DNA from: Temnopleurus reevesii
Lineage: Eukaryota > Echinodermata > Echinoidea > Temnopleuroida > Temnopleuridae
Length of the DNA: 26,214 bases
Assembly: GCA_036244855.1 (NCBI GenBank)
Contig: BQKZ01000765.1
Coordinates: forward strand, 9,350 to 35,563
Direction: 5' to 3'
Made by a program: the position numbers and the translations under genes. A model generated the notes under the pieces. That model was not told the origin of the DNA and made no database searches. It worked only from the letters and a program-made list of their open reading frames with translations. Shown in pieces: positions 1 through 10,870 of this stretch (its first letter is position 1; every line of letters begins with the position of its first letter).

Positions 1-1555
1 GTCCAATGTTCCGTTTCTCTATCCTTGTTAGTTCTTCAACTTCTTGTTAGGATTTTGTCAACAATGTTCATACTGTATGTTATTTGGACTGGTGCATATT
101 ATTCTTATTGGTAAGAGCTTTATAAATTGATGGAATTCCATTAAATGTGAGAGCTCCCTTCTTGATGCCTTTGCATAATGATCATGACCTTAAAAGGTGA
201 AAGACTTGACTGCAACAGGGGGTCAAAACACAGCATGTTTCTTTATCAGAGGGACTGAGATGAGGGTTCACATTTCTCCGCACCTTCTTTGATAATGTTT
301 CTGTCAACTCGTGTCTTGTATTGCATGCTATCACATGTGCTTTTCTCATAAAGGGAATCTCAAGCTGTGGAAGGAGAGGAGAAAATGCCTCTGCAGCTTT
401 CTCTCTCCCTATTTTTTCTCTTCTTTTTTTTGCTGTAAGTTATTAGCCAGGAAGATTGTTTCTTTGGTAAATTACTTTTCTTCTGGGCCTTAATAGATCT
501 GTTGCAAAAGGTTTCTATGAACATTTCTTTGTACAGTGTATTGTAAATTTGTTGGACCACCCCCCCCCCCCCCCCTTTGATAACACTTACTTTACAAAGT
601 ATAGGAAAAGAAAGAAAAAGGTGAAACACGTTCTTTCTCAAGAAATTATTTAGCAAAAAGTTAGATGTCCATCTTCTTCATAATTTTCAGGCCTGGTTTA
701 ATTGTCACTTGAAGACTACTCCATATATCAGACATTTTAGAAATGTAATTCTTAAGTTCAAATCAATTTGTTGCTCTAAAGTACCCTTTCAACAGATATT
801 TTTAGATTCTTTATGCAAGTGTAGTATCTCGTACCATGAAATGAAGGAGGACTGAGGATTGCATAGTTCAAAGTTTCATAGATGTTTATTTTCACGAGAA
901 GTACATCTTGCGCTACATGTTCATGCCTGTCACATCTGTTAATGTCACGCTTCAATTTGTACTGTGTTAATTCACTGCCAACGCATCTGACTTCTTTATC
1001 ACGAGATGTCAGAGATATCACAGCATCAATGCAACAGTATACATTGTGAATCTCTCCTCGGCAGATGGGTCACGTATACATGTAACTGGCAATCTAATCA
1101 GCTGGATTAAGAATACAAACGTTCATTCATTTTAACAGTAATACATGTACACAGTGTAAGTTATTTCATGTTATAAAGTGTTATTCCAGTAAGTCAGGAA
1201 AATATACAACATGTACATGTACACTGTGTAACTACATTTGTATGACAGTATCTTGAAGCAAAGTAATTGTATGTGTTCATCAATATAATTCTTAAGATTT
1301 TCATGGTACACTATACGAAATGGCCGACATTGTAAATGTTCACAATATGATCATGAAAAAGAGAGAAAAATCTGGAGATAAAATGAAAACTATGTCCACT
1401 CTGATTATCCATAGTTCAAAGTTACATGTATGGGTCAGTTTTGGGAGAGATAGCGAATCAGACATTTGATTCCTTTTTTTGAGCTGCAGTTAGACCAGAT
1501 ATCCATATTTACAGTTTAAAGAAATGTTGCACATATTTTCTTTCTTTCTGTGCAG
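1..1555 (+). other. 5' flank or intron in 5' UTR of TACC gene
   Basis: No convincing coding exon is visible here. The sequence is AT-rich, with short ORFs that lack coding character, a 16-base C run at 560-575 and several ACATGTA-type motifs around 1140-1220. The end is a good 3' splice site: the pyrimidine-rich TTTCTTTCTTTCTGTGCAG finishes at 1555. At least the right part should therefore be an intron following an untranslated exon that is either further left or unrecognised here. No core promoter could be identified. Confidence 0.6.
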
Positions 1556-1709
1556 GTAAACAATGAATGGGTGTCCCTTTTCTCCAGTATTTGATGAAAA
1601 TTCAGGCTCTGCTCGTGGAAACTCATCTGCCAGCTCACCCCACTCTATTCTGAAGCCATCAAACCTCATCAATATTGTCACCCCACTGCCAGTCTGCAAG
1701 AAGTCAAAG
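1556..1709 (+). CDS. TACC exon with first ATG (coding 1563-1709)
   Basis: This is the first coding exon of the short TACC form. It follows a pyrimidine-rich acceptor ending at 1555 and ends at a consensus donor (AAG|gtaaga) after 1709. The ATG at 1563 has A at -3, and an in-frame TAA lies at 1557-1559 inside the same exon, so this ATG is the only start the spliced frame permits. It encodes 49 residues, Ser/Pro-rich, ending CKKSK in phase 0. Joined to the exon at 8503 it gives KKSKVSFKTP, resembling the MKVTFQTP motif near the N terminus of TACC3. Known for the family: the N-terminal part is poorly conserved apart from such short motifs. Uncertainty concerns whether this exon joins 8503 directly or sometimes goes through 3037-4092. 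Confidence 0.8.
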
Positions 1710-3036
1710 GTAAGAATAGTTTTTGTTTATTTCTTTGAAAACATTAACATTTTTATAGTAGAGCACAAATGGGGCATACATGCATAAAGACAGGGTGAAA
1801 TCTCCGAGGCCATTGGGATGGGCACTGAGGATAGACGGTGAACAGTGAAAGACCTAATTTTTTAAAGCCTTTAAAGATTTAAAGCCATTGATATTGTACA
1901 GGGCTGTCATCATTATAAATTATTATAGATTGAGATTCTCACAGTTTTTTTTTGTTATAGTGATAACAATTATTTGGATCTATAAATATTATGTATACAT
2001 AAAAACAAAATAAAACAAAATTTTGTCATTTAGAAATGAATGAAAGATTTAATCTCACTCCTAAAGAGTTAGAGTTGGTAGCCCTGTACTGTGCCAACAT
2101 GGAAGTCCCAAAAATAATTCGAATTTACCTATCTAGTGAGGTTGAGCTATGCCTGACATGTACTCTATAAATACTTGTAATGTGAAATCAAAGGACAAAA
2201 GATATTGATCAAATATGAAATCAAATTCCTTTTCAAGCCTTCACAATGGCTTGAACGGACAAAAGTGATTAGCTTTTCTGCTATTATTATATAACACATC
2301 TTTGCACAATAACGGGAAATTAATTTTTTTTCTCTGTGTTTTTAAGCGATTATAGGATTTCTTGAATGGAGAGTTGTTTTCCATATTTTTTCACCTTCAA
2401 TTTCACAATGATAATAAATGGTAAAAATTAAAAAAAAAAAAACAGGAAAGGGGGGGGGGGGGGGGGGGGGGAGGGGGTAGAATTTTGATATTGCTTGTGA
2501 ATGATTTTTACACACTCTTTTCTCTTTTTTAATGATATATTTGCCATTTGTTGGGTTATATTTGGCATTTAAACCCATACTCAAATTAATCGTCCAGAGA
2601 ACATTTGTGGCCTGTCTGGCCACACAGATCTTGTGTTCAAGATGGGGAAAATGTAATAAATGTACAAGCCTTTGTCAAGTATATGGCTGGTTTAATTGAA
2701 TTATGCGTGAATGGGTGTAACCAATTTTAACTTAATGGCAGCTGAGTTGCCATCATTGATCATCATGCATAAATACATTTTTCCTCTTTGTGTACATTTA
2801 TATCAATTCAAAATGGTCATTGATTTTGCTCAACTTTGTTAATGCCTCAAATTTTCTGAATCTTGAGAGGAAGAATTTTCACCTTGGTCTTTTTTTAGAT
2901 GACTACTATGATAAGCTTTTCTGATCTTATGGGATTCTCTTTTCCTCTTATTTTGAAGAAAGATTTTCTTTGTCGATTTTGGGGAGGTATATCTTTGCTT
3001 TCTTAAATATAAAGTCTTTATCTTACTAGCATTCAG
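1710..3036 (+). other. intron 1
   Basis: Noncoding and AT-rich. It begins with gtaaga and holds an A-run followed by a 22-base G run (2450-2471) and a second short G run (2473-2477). No recognisable mobile element was seen. Its end at 3036 (CTTACTAGCATTCAG) would serve the 3037 exon if that exon is spliced in. Otherwise the intron continues to 8502. Confidence 0.6.
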
Positions 3037-4092
3037 CCTGCAGAGCTTTTTTGCAAACTGCTGTTTTTCTCCGGAATGGGCGACACAACCTCTCACATGA
3101 GTGACTTTTCATCAGATGGAAGTGTGTCCCCCTCATCCCAGTTCTACTCTCGGAGTTACACCCCCATGCAGACCTTACCCTACACGACAGAGGTCAATAT
3201 CAATTTCAATCACCTCAGCAGCTCCATGCAGATTGGAGATCAGATATCTCGAAGAAAGCCTGCTCAGAGATCATATTCCTTGCCAGCTGCACACGCAGAG
3301 AGTTGGAGTCCGGTTGCGCAGAGCAGACGCAACAAGGCTAAGGACTCTGGGATGAATGCGTCATCACCAAAGGGTAGTCCTACAAGCTGTAGGGAACCTG
3401 GTGATAGTAGGAAGGCCGAGAACTCTAGTAAAACTCCCTCAAGGAACCATAAACGGGGAGGGAGCAGCAAGAGTCGGCCACGTACGCTTCGGTTAAAAAG
3501 TGCCAATGCTGACCTAGACATGGGAAGCGCACATTCGGATGATGCCCCGAGACAGGGCGAGAGTGATGCCATTGAGACATCTCTTTGTGAGGAAGCGTAC
3601 CTTCCAATGTGTCCCAATTCAGAGCTTGAACAGCCTTCTTTGCCGGATGTAATAGATCCTCGAGACATTGGTACAGTAGAAATGGACCCAGGAATGTCTG
3701 ATGATGAGCTCATGGCGCGACTGAGGCAGCAAGATGTCAAAAAAGTCCTTGAAGCTTTGGGTGTCCCAGATGATTCCATTGCAGATGACTACAAGGACCT
3801 ATCATCATCGGGTAGCGATTCCCTCTTCACTGATGCAGAACTCAGCCAGCTTGATAATGACACCGAGCTGAAGTCGTTAGAGGAGGAACTTGGTAGTGAC
3901 CTTGATAAAGAAGCTTTGACCAATGGCAACCATCCTCTCTCCCCTGGAGGCACACACAGGATGAACCCTGGACACTTAGAAGAACTATCAGTGGAGCACC
4001 ACCCCAGTCACAGTTTCAGTGCTGCTTCCCTCGATGTAGTTTCTGACAACACATCCTGCTCAGCATCACAAGACCAGAACCATTCAGCGCAG
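3037..4092 (+). CDS. large alternative first or cassette exon of TACC (ATG at 3076)
   Basis: An open frame runs from the ATG at 3076, with G at -3 and +4, for 339 codons to a donor CAG|gtagtg after 4092 in phase 0. It can therefore join the phase-0 exon at 8503 (NHSAQ|VSFKTP). The protein is hydrophilic, rich in Ser and Pro at the start, basic in the middle (HKRGGSSKSRPRTLRLKS) and strongly acidic later, with SDDELMARLRQQDVKKVLEA predicted helical. This acidic, Ser-rich character is typical of TACC N-terminal regions. The frame is also open back to a possible acceptor at 3036, so a phase 0/0 cassette exon is possible. The 13 extra residues would be hydrophobic and unlike the rest, so an alternative promoter with ATG 3076 is equally plausible. 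No promoter element was recognised. Membership in the TACC gene is inferred from strand, phase and composition. Confidence 0.65.
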
Positions 4093-4269
4093 GTAGTGTT
4101 GTGTGTGCATGGGATTTTGACTAAGCATGTTTTGAAGGTGTTGACTGATGATGAGTGCATGGGACCGATCCTGATCAACCCCTCACATATCACCACCAAT
4201 CCTCTCCTGATTCACAAAGACTTAACGATCCCAACATTCCTACAGATCTGCATGAATCCTGATGAATAA
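4093..4269 (+). CDS. intronic read-through tail of the 3076 ORF
   Basis: If the donor at 4093 is not used, the frame continues for 58 codons and stops at 4267-4269. Composition changes abruptly from acidic and Ser-rich to hydrophobic (VLCVHGILTKHVLKVLTDD), as expected of translated intron. It would be expressed only if the transcript ends early in this intron, giving a 397-residue protein lacking all SDP and TACC domains. AATAAA hexamers at 4265-4270, overlapping the stop, and at 4869-4874 make this possible but unproven. Confidence 0.3.
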   Translation, partial: VVLCVHGILTKHVLKVLTDDECMGPILINPSHITTNPLLIHKDLTIPTFLQICMNPDE

Positions 4270-4868
4270 AAAGGAGTTATGTACATTTTTAGAATAGATA
4301 TCAAGTACTTGGTATTCATTACATTTGCAGTATTTGTTGAAATTTTAAGCAGGGATCGATTGCTCGAAATGGTCTTTGCTATCATTCTTTTGCTAAAACC
4401 TCTAAAATTTTTGTGCCAACCTCTTAACATGGACATATAAATGTTTATGTCTATATTAGGAGGGTGGTATAAGAAGTTACGATGTCTAAGCAAGGAGGGG
4501 ATACATGTAGCTAAGACCATTTTTAGCAAACAGCACCAGGCTGACTCTGTGTATTGTAATGTACTTTAATGCATGTACAGACACTCTTTTCCAGCCCATT
4601 CCATTCAGGTCATTTCCAATTTGCAAATCTCTTTTATGATTTCCTTTGAAATCAATGGGAAAAATGGTGTCCAGACATACATGTAGGTACACAGAGTCTT
4701 CTTGCGAAGTATGTTGTTGAGAACATTTGATTCTGTTTGATGTATCTTCTCTAGTATACAGTTTTTAACAGTTTTAACAATTTTAGTTGTTGTTCATTAT
4801 TGATAACTGCACTTTGTATTACTGTATGTATTTTTTCACTGATCTTGTTTTGCTCCCGGTAGAGTAAC

Positions 4869-4874
4869 AATAAA
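4869..4874 (+). promoter_or_regulatory. candidate intronic polyadenylation signal
   Basis: A canonical AATAAA hexamer about 600 bases after the read-through stop, followed by T-rich sequence. It could end a truncated transcript that begins at the 3076 exon. AATAAA is frequent by chance in AT-rich introns, so confidence is low. Another hexamer overlaps the stop codon at 4265-4270. Confidence 0.25.
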
Positions 4875-5950
4875 AACTGCAATGTACAGTATACAAAAAT
4901 GTTTTCAAAAATTTAGCGTTGTCAATACAGCTCTGCTGTAGAAATGTTTTGGTGTATAGATCTGTTCTTCTCCAAGAAAGTGTCATTTGATACTGATAGC
5001 CACTTGACTGGAGTATCCTGGTTTATTACATATAGATTAAAACAAAATTATTTTGCCAAAAGTGTGACAAAATATACTGCTTATAATATGCAGAATGTTC
5101 ATGAAGGAAACCATTATTTTTCATCCTCTGGTGTTTTATAGTCATATTTGTCAAATGCTTGTCATCCATTTTCTCATTTTTAGTAAACTATAAGCCTGCA
5201 ATTTTTATGCATGAGGTACAGTACTTCTTTTGCAAAGAAAAAATCAGAAAAAAAGGAAGTGTAATGCAATTATAGCAGACTTCTAAAATGTACAAAATGC
5301 ACTTCCGTAGATGTTTGGGTATTCATGTCCATAGGCCAGGAATGATTATCAATTCATGTGTTTTTGTAAATTTTTGTGCGATATGGTCACAAATGGAGCA
5401 GGAAAAAATTAATTTCTTGTAAACCCTACTCATGTAGACAACAACTGTGAGAGTTGTGCATCTGTAACATGGGTGCTTGCTTTTCTGACGAGTCCCATTC
5501 AACGTCTGACGAGTCTCGTTTTCCTGAAGCGGTAAGCAGAGAAGATATCATTGAACTCTGCATGCATGCTCTCTGATGCTCATTGTATGATTTTCTTTTT
5601 CATTTTGGGCCACTTTCATGAAAAATCTGCATAATAACCTGTACCAAAATACTTTTTAGCGTATTTGCAGAGATTCCATCTGCTTTGTGTTTGATTCTAG
5701 GTTTGTTTTATATGGGAGTATGGAAATATGAAGATATTTTCGCAAGATTGGGAAATTGCGAGCAAACATACATGTATTATGATCATGAATGCTTTGGAAA
5801 AAGAAAATCTGGGACATATTGGCTGCTAACTACCTGGAGATTGGGAAAAGCATCGTCGTCTGCTAGAAATTCTTTATTGACAGTTTTGTGACAATTAAAA
5901 GTTTTCAAGTCATTTTGTTTCCAAGAGCATGGCATTTCTATTCAATGCGT

Positions 5951-5998
5951 TTGAGCTCTGTCAGTCTGAATAGGCTTGAGCTCTGTCAGTCTGAATAG
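5951..5998. repeat. 25-bp tandem duplication
   Basis: Two perfect copies of a 23-base string starting TTGAGCTCTGTCAGTC, at 5951-5973 and 5976-5998, separated by GC. A simple local duplication in an intron with no known function. Confidence 0.9.
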
Positions 5999-6168
5999 AC
6001 AAGTAAAACTTGAAAAGAAGCATTTGTCCATCATTTTGTTAAAAAATGTCAGATATCTCAAGTGTTTCGAGCATTGTCCCATCTCCTCACAATGTGATAA
6101 TGACTTGATTGAATATTTCAAGTTCTCAAATGTTGGGTTTCGTATTCAGTTACACTATGAAAGTGACA

Positions 6169-6195
6169 GTGCATTATAGTGCATTATAGTGCATA
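6169..6195. repeat. 10-bp tandem repeat
   Basis: About two and a half copies of GTGCATTATA in tandem, immediately left of the foldback element described at 6205-6765. Confidence 0.85.
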
Positions 6196-6204
6196 CTATG
6201 TAGT

Positions 6205-6765
6205 GCATCCTTGAATTAGCATAATATGTCACAAGATATGATTTGATGCAATGTTATAAAAACTGACAATCATCCTTTCATTTGATAACAAATGTGATAC
6301 CATAGTTGAAGCCAGAAGTTTTGGGAGCATTTAACTTTCACAAATTCCACGAGTAATACAAAAATAAAGCATGTCTAGTTTACAAAAAAGTTATCTTTAC
6401 AATGTTAAACATGATCCTGGAAATATCTTGCTTTCATTGAATGGAGAAAAATCAAATGAACATGCTGTGAAAATTTATGCAACATCGGATTTATTGTTAA
6501 AAATTCTTCAAATTCTCAATGATGTCATGATCACGCTTGCTGATGGGGATCCGCGTGGTTAGCTACTTTGGCTAAAAATAAGTGACCTACTTGCAGGCAA
6601 CTCCCCATTCATTTTGTATATATATTTTTTTAATCGATTAATGTAGAATCGAGAAGAAGGGTTCATCATTCATCATTTGAATAGACATAAATCTTAAACA
6701 AATTGTCAATTTTTGCTGAAATTTTCACAGTTCGTTCATCTGATTTTTCTTCATTCAATGAGAGC
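6205..6765. mobile_element. diverged foldback (MITE-like) element, family B copy
   Basis: Segments at about 6430-6482 and 6711-6765 are inverted copies of each other. Shared landmarks are GAATG.AGAAAAATCA.ATGAAC and CTGTGAAAATTT on one arm and their complement on the other. The same arm sequence, and the nearby GCATCCTTGAATT and AATTAGCATAAT strings, recur in the element at 15760-16353, showing that this is a dispersed family. The left limit is taken from the shared GCATCCTTGAATT string and is uncertain. No transposase frame is present, so it would be non-autonomous. Confidence 0.55.
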
Positions 6766-8502
6766 GTGATAGGTCCAGGGTTGTGCTCCGTTGAATATCA
6801 ATGCAAGGCATTGTGTAATTTCTGTTTCACTAATAAACTGCAACACTGAGAACACAGAGAGCAAAGTAGCCATTAATTACTTTGAATTTGCTGTCTAAAA
6901 AATTTCTGGTTCATCTGTAGATGTGCACATAGGCCATTGCAGTTAGCTATCTGTGCACAGCTAAACACACAAGCAGCTCTGCATATTAAATCTGATTATT
7001 TTTCAATCATTATTTTTTTTATTAGTTGGAATTTACATTGGACGATATCTGCATTTGGTAATTTCACTATATTCTATAAAGGTAAAGCCTAATTTATTAC
7101 AACTGTATCAGGCATCTGATATGATTAATTTTCATCGCCACTAATTTTGGTGCTCTTCATACTGTGCACCAAGCGTCACACATATTTATTGCATCAATGC
7201 AAAGCTTGCCCATGGCGATCAGATTCAATCACGTACAGCGTGTTATTTGGCACCACGTCTGTCTGTGACCTCTGACAGTATGTTATACCCACTGTCACAC
7301 AAACCTACGCACAGCAATGTACATGATGATCTTAATTGAATTAACCACATGGTTCAACTTTATGTTGTGCATTCATTATTGGGGCCCCCATTGTAGCAGT
7401 GAGTTGGAAATGAAATAGACTACAGTATGTATATTAATCCAAACATTTGTTTTATGGTTGTCCAAGAAAAATCATTGTTTCTTTTAAATCAAATCTCATA
7501 ATTGCGAATATTAAATTTAAAAAAGATGTTTTATTTGTAAGAAATTATGTAGAACATTGCTTTTTTGTGTAAACCATAAAATAACATTTTTAGATTGGTC
7601 ATGATATTATTAACTCCTTGCTTGGTTTTGAATGCCTGTAGAATTTTCATACTCACATATTTTTAATGCTAACACTTCATATGCTAGATATTTTTTTCAA
7701 GTAATAATTGGATTTTGTTTATTTTCATTATATATTTCATATCCAATACTGCTGACCACAGGTCAAGGCCATTAATAAATCCATATTTACTGATCTTGTA
7801 TGTACCATATTCATTTTGATATTGATGTTGAGAACAAAATTGTTTTTAAATTTTCGGATTTCATCACAGTGCATGAAATTATGAAATTTTAGATCTATAC
7901 TCATTTTTTTCTTGTTGATTTGGTTTTTCGAAGAGAATTGTGATGTTAACAAAACAGTGTATTAAATAGAAATGAGTCACAATCTCGCCAAATTCAATAT
8001 ACTGTATTTTATCATTTGATGTCATTGGAATACAATGTTAGAAAATGAGCTTCCTTTCAAAAGATTTTTTTCATCCATTTTGACAGATTCGGATCCACTC
8101 AGGGACTGAGCATAAGACACATTTCACTTAAATGCATCATGTAGCAAAACAATTAAGTACATTCCAATGGCAAGTTCAACAATCTCGTACATTATTGCAG
8201 GCCTTTTATTATCTCTCCCCATCCCGTCCAAAAGAAAAAAGTAAATAGAATGATTATAAAACTTAAGCTACGACTAGAGTGTTTCATCATCTTGTTCACA
8301 ATCTTTTGCTCTAAACCAGTATAAAGTTGATACATATAGCTTAAGACTTGCTGTAAATTATCTGTAATATGTCTTAAAATGTGCCTAAGCCATCAATTTG
8401 TTCCAGTAGGGAAGGATTTACCGAGATTAACCCATTGACTACTGAATTCTATAATTCCCAATGACTGGATTAATGTTAATACATTGCTGCATTCTTCTCC
8501 AG

Positions 8503-8690
8503 GTTTCCTTCAAGACCCCAGCCCAGCTCAAGACCTCTGGGAGCAACTCTCCTTACGGGGCTGTCCGGGAGCTGGACGAGAAAGAGCGCTGGTCCGACAG
8601 GGCTACCGTGGTCACGAAGCAAGACCATGAGGAGTACACTGCCATAGCGGCAGACATCATCAACAGTATCATCCTCAATCTACCAGACAG
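8503..8690 (+). CDS. TACC exon, VSFKTP motif
   Basis: This exon is bounded by the acceptor CTTCTCCAG (8502) and a consensus donor CAG|gtaagg. It enters in phase 0 and leaves after two bases of a codon. It encodes residues 50-111 of the short form plus two bases of Ser112, opening with VSFKTPAQLK, which completes KKSKVSFKTP. A charged stretch with SDRATVVTKQDHEEYTAIAA and a hydrophobic patch (ADIINSIILNLPD) follows. The VSFKTP motif resembles TACC3 VTFQTP. The remainder is not conserved enough to assign a function. Confidence 0.85.
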
Positions 8691-9559
8691 GTAAGGATAG
8701 TAACAGGCTTCCCACTCTAAATGGAAAACTTGGTAAATTAGTCTCTCTTTTCAGTCAGGGAATATTTAGAGAATCTGACAAAAAAATCCCTCAAATCAGG
8801 AAAAGATCAGAAAATTTGACACAGTATCATTTTGGAATTGAGGATGCATCAATATAGGTCTTAATTAAATTTTTATTGACAAACTTATCTGGGAAGTCTG
8901 AAAAATTTTCAGGAAAAAATCAGAGAATTTTGTTCTCCCCAAATAGTGGGAACCCTCTGATAAGCAAAGCTCCCACTTTGTTGAGTTGAGGTTGCGAGCA
9001 ATGGTGGGATGTGCTATGATACCCTTATGCACCAAAAATTTGCATTTTTTATATTTGAGTAAAACTTGAGCAGAATTTAAGTAGCATGTGAAAGAAAACT
9101 CAAATATCAGGAAAGTACATAAAATATAAAGTCAGAAATGCATGAACAATATCAAGAATTTTTATGTTGATAAAAGCTACGATGTAGTTTAAACACAATT
9201 TGAAGAACTAAAAAAAAATGATAGTTTAGTCAAATTTTGTAGAGGGTTAAACTTCCGATACTTGTTTCGATTAGAGCAAAGCAAAAAGAAGGACTAGACT
9301 GCATGCCCTGTGGCCAGGTCAAGGTCATGGACAAAGGTGTAATCGAAACAGAGATGGGGACAGTTTTGAGAGGGGAGAACAATGATGCAAAATAGCTTCG
9401 ACATTTTAACTGAAACGGCTAAAATATGGCAAACGAGAACACCTACGTAGTTTTAAAAAATGTAAAAAGATGTGAAGAGAAGTTCATTAAGTTTGGATAA
9501 ATTTTAATGATAAAACTATTTTTTTGATAACATACTCCACATCTTTTCTTCTCATTTAG
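8691..9559 (+). other. intron
   Basis: AT-rich noncoding sequence. Near its left end, TTCCCACT (about 8710) and AGTGGGAA (about 8945) form a short inverted pair around an A-rich stretch with repeated TCAGGAAAA-like strings, perhaps an old foldback repeat. No gene is seen. It ends with TTCTTCTCATTTAG at 9559. Confidence 0.65.
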
Positions 9560-9798
9560 CCAAGACAGCGCTCCCACTAATCCTACGCCCTCTGCAGCTC
9601 CTGCCCCAGACACTACCCAACAGGTGGAAGACCTTGCACCAATCCCCAAAGAACTTTCACCTACCAAGGAGGCTCAGGAACCCCCATCACAGGTGGAGGC
9701 AACCATGGAGGACGACGTAGAGATGGCTCCTCAGCCAGCTAGCAAGAACATCTACCAGCTGAGCGAGGAGGACCTAGCGAATATGAACCCTTTCCAGA
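9560..9798 (+). CDS. TACC exon, first SDP-like repeat core (NPF)
   Basis: The acceptor CATTTAG ends at 9559 and the donor A|gtaag starts at 9799. Entry follows two bases of a codon and exit follows one. It encodes residues 112-191: a Pro/Ala/Thr-rich acidic segment, then YQLSEEDLANMNPFQ at the end. The Y..(S/D)...D.....NPF pattern corresponds to the core of the SDP repeats of TACC proteins, known for nuclear and chromatin-linked partners in vertebrate TACCs. The following residues (STNK...) come from the exon at 13797, or possibly from an upstream partial copy of it. The junction creates Ser192 (A|GT), in frame only with a phase-1 acceptor, as found there. Confidence 0.88.
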
Positions 9799-9989
9799 GT
9801 AAGTCAATGGCAACTATCTCCAGGATTTTGCAAACCCATTATTCCTTTACTGAGATCTTTTAATAGACCTTTTCGGGAGATTGTGGGAGGGGGGGGGGTT
9901 AATATTTTAACAAGCAGACCCTTTGCATATGAATTGCTAGCCAGCATAAAAGGATCAATACATCCGACAGCAAGCAGACTACTAGAAGG

Positions 9990-10528
9990 AGAGGGGGGGA
10001 TTTGATCATCAAAATGTAGATGACTTGAGATGGCTCCTTTAGGGAAGACAAACTTATTATTTACAATCAGCCGGATGCGTCTCGCCGAATCTGATCGGCG
10101 CCGCTGATCGCTTGAAAACAGCCGTCTGGATGCGACGGGACGAAAATCGGCCGGATGACGCCGGATGACGCGATCACGCTGTATGGCAAAATGATAGGAA
10201 ATCACGGTGATCAGCGGGCGTCATCCCGCCGATTCGTCTCGCCGCGCACTCTTAATTCTCCTTTAAAAATTAAGCGGTAAGCTGTACGATCGTGTGTGTG
10301 TGCGTGTTGGGAGAATTTGCGATTTGATCAGATTCTTAACATTCATCAGGGATCAACTCGAAAGGTCGATATATTTTCGAAGCGCGCGCTCTATGTATGC
10401 TACGTGCAACGTAATTACTTTGAAGAAGATCCCTGACGACTTGTTTTTCTTTCCCATGCATGCTCAGGCATGTATGNGAGAGGGGGGGGGTGATCATCAA
10501 AATGTAGATGGCTTGAGATGGCTCCTTC
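9990..10528. repeat. CpG-rich insert bounded by 50-bp direct repeats
   Basis: A sequence with a G run, then TGATCATCAAAATGTAGATG and TTGAGATGGCTCCTT, occurs at 9990-10039 and again at 10478-10528 with few differences. Between them, roughly 10070-10280 is unusually rich in CG dinucleotides (for example GATCGGCGCCGCTGATCG and GGCCGGATGACGCCGGATGA), in contrast to the AT-rich surroundings. This may be an inserted element or a foreign segment captured by a duplication. No protein or RNA gene was recognised in it. Confidence 0.65.
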
Positions 10529-10870
10529 AAGTCTTTCAATAAGATTTACAAAAATGTTTTATTTTTTATAAATTGAAATAATATATGGTACGAGAAAATC
10601 ATCATCAGTCTGGATTGATATATTCTATTGAATGATATGCTGTAGATTCACCACTTTTTGCAAAGTTTTACCTGTCATTTTTTTATAGCCTGCTACTAAG
10701 CTTTTGGATGAATGGACAATTTACTATAAAAGTCCAATAGATTCTATATGCAAGAATGGCTGAACTAATTTTGATGTTCTGTTATTGATGCTATCCTTGC
10801 ATTTCTGAAATATCCAAGGAGCTAGAGCTGTTTTTGAGCGAAATGCAGGTGAGTGTATCATAGTACAGCT

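Larger units (their letters stand above)
4270..8502 (+). other. long intron before the VSFKTP exon
   Basis: About 4.2 kb of AT-rich noncoding DNA. Short ORFs here (for example 4944-5141, 5685-5891, 5976-6179 and 6371-6562) have no coding composition and are not preceded by plausible splice sites joining the gene. It contains a 25-bp duplication (5951-5998), a 10-bp tandem repeat (6169-6195) and a foldback element (6205-6765). The end is a good acceptor, TTCTTCTCCAG at 8502. Confidence 0.65.

Noticed and set aside
3264..3779. 171-codon minus-strand ORF
   Set aside because: It lies opposite the large Ser-rich exon; its composition (Ser/Leu-rich mirror of the plus frame) and lack of splice context mark it as an antisense shadow.
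9804..10205. 133-codon minus-strand ORF over the CpG-rich insert
   Set aside because: It spans the exon 9560-9798 end and intron. It has low complexity at one end (PPPP) and matches no recognised protein, so chance openness in GC-rich sequence is likely.
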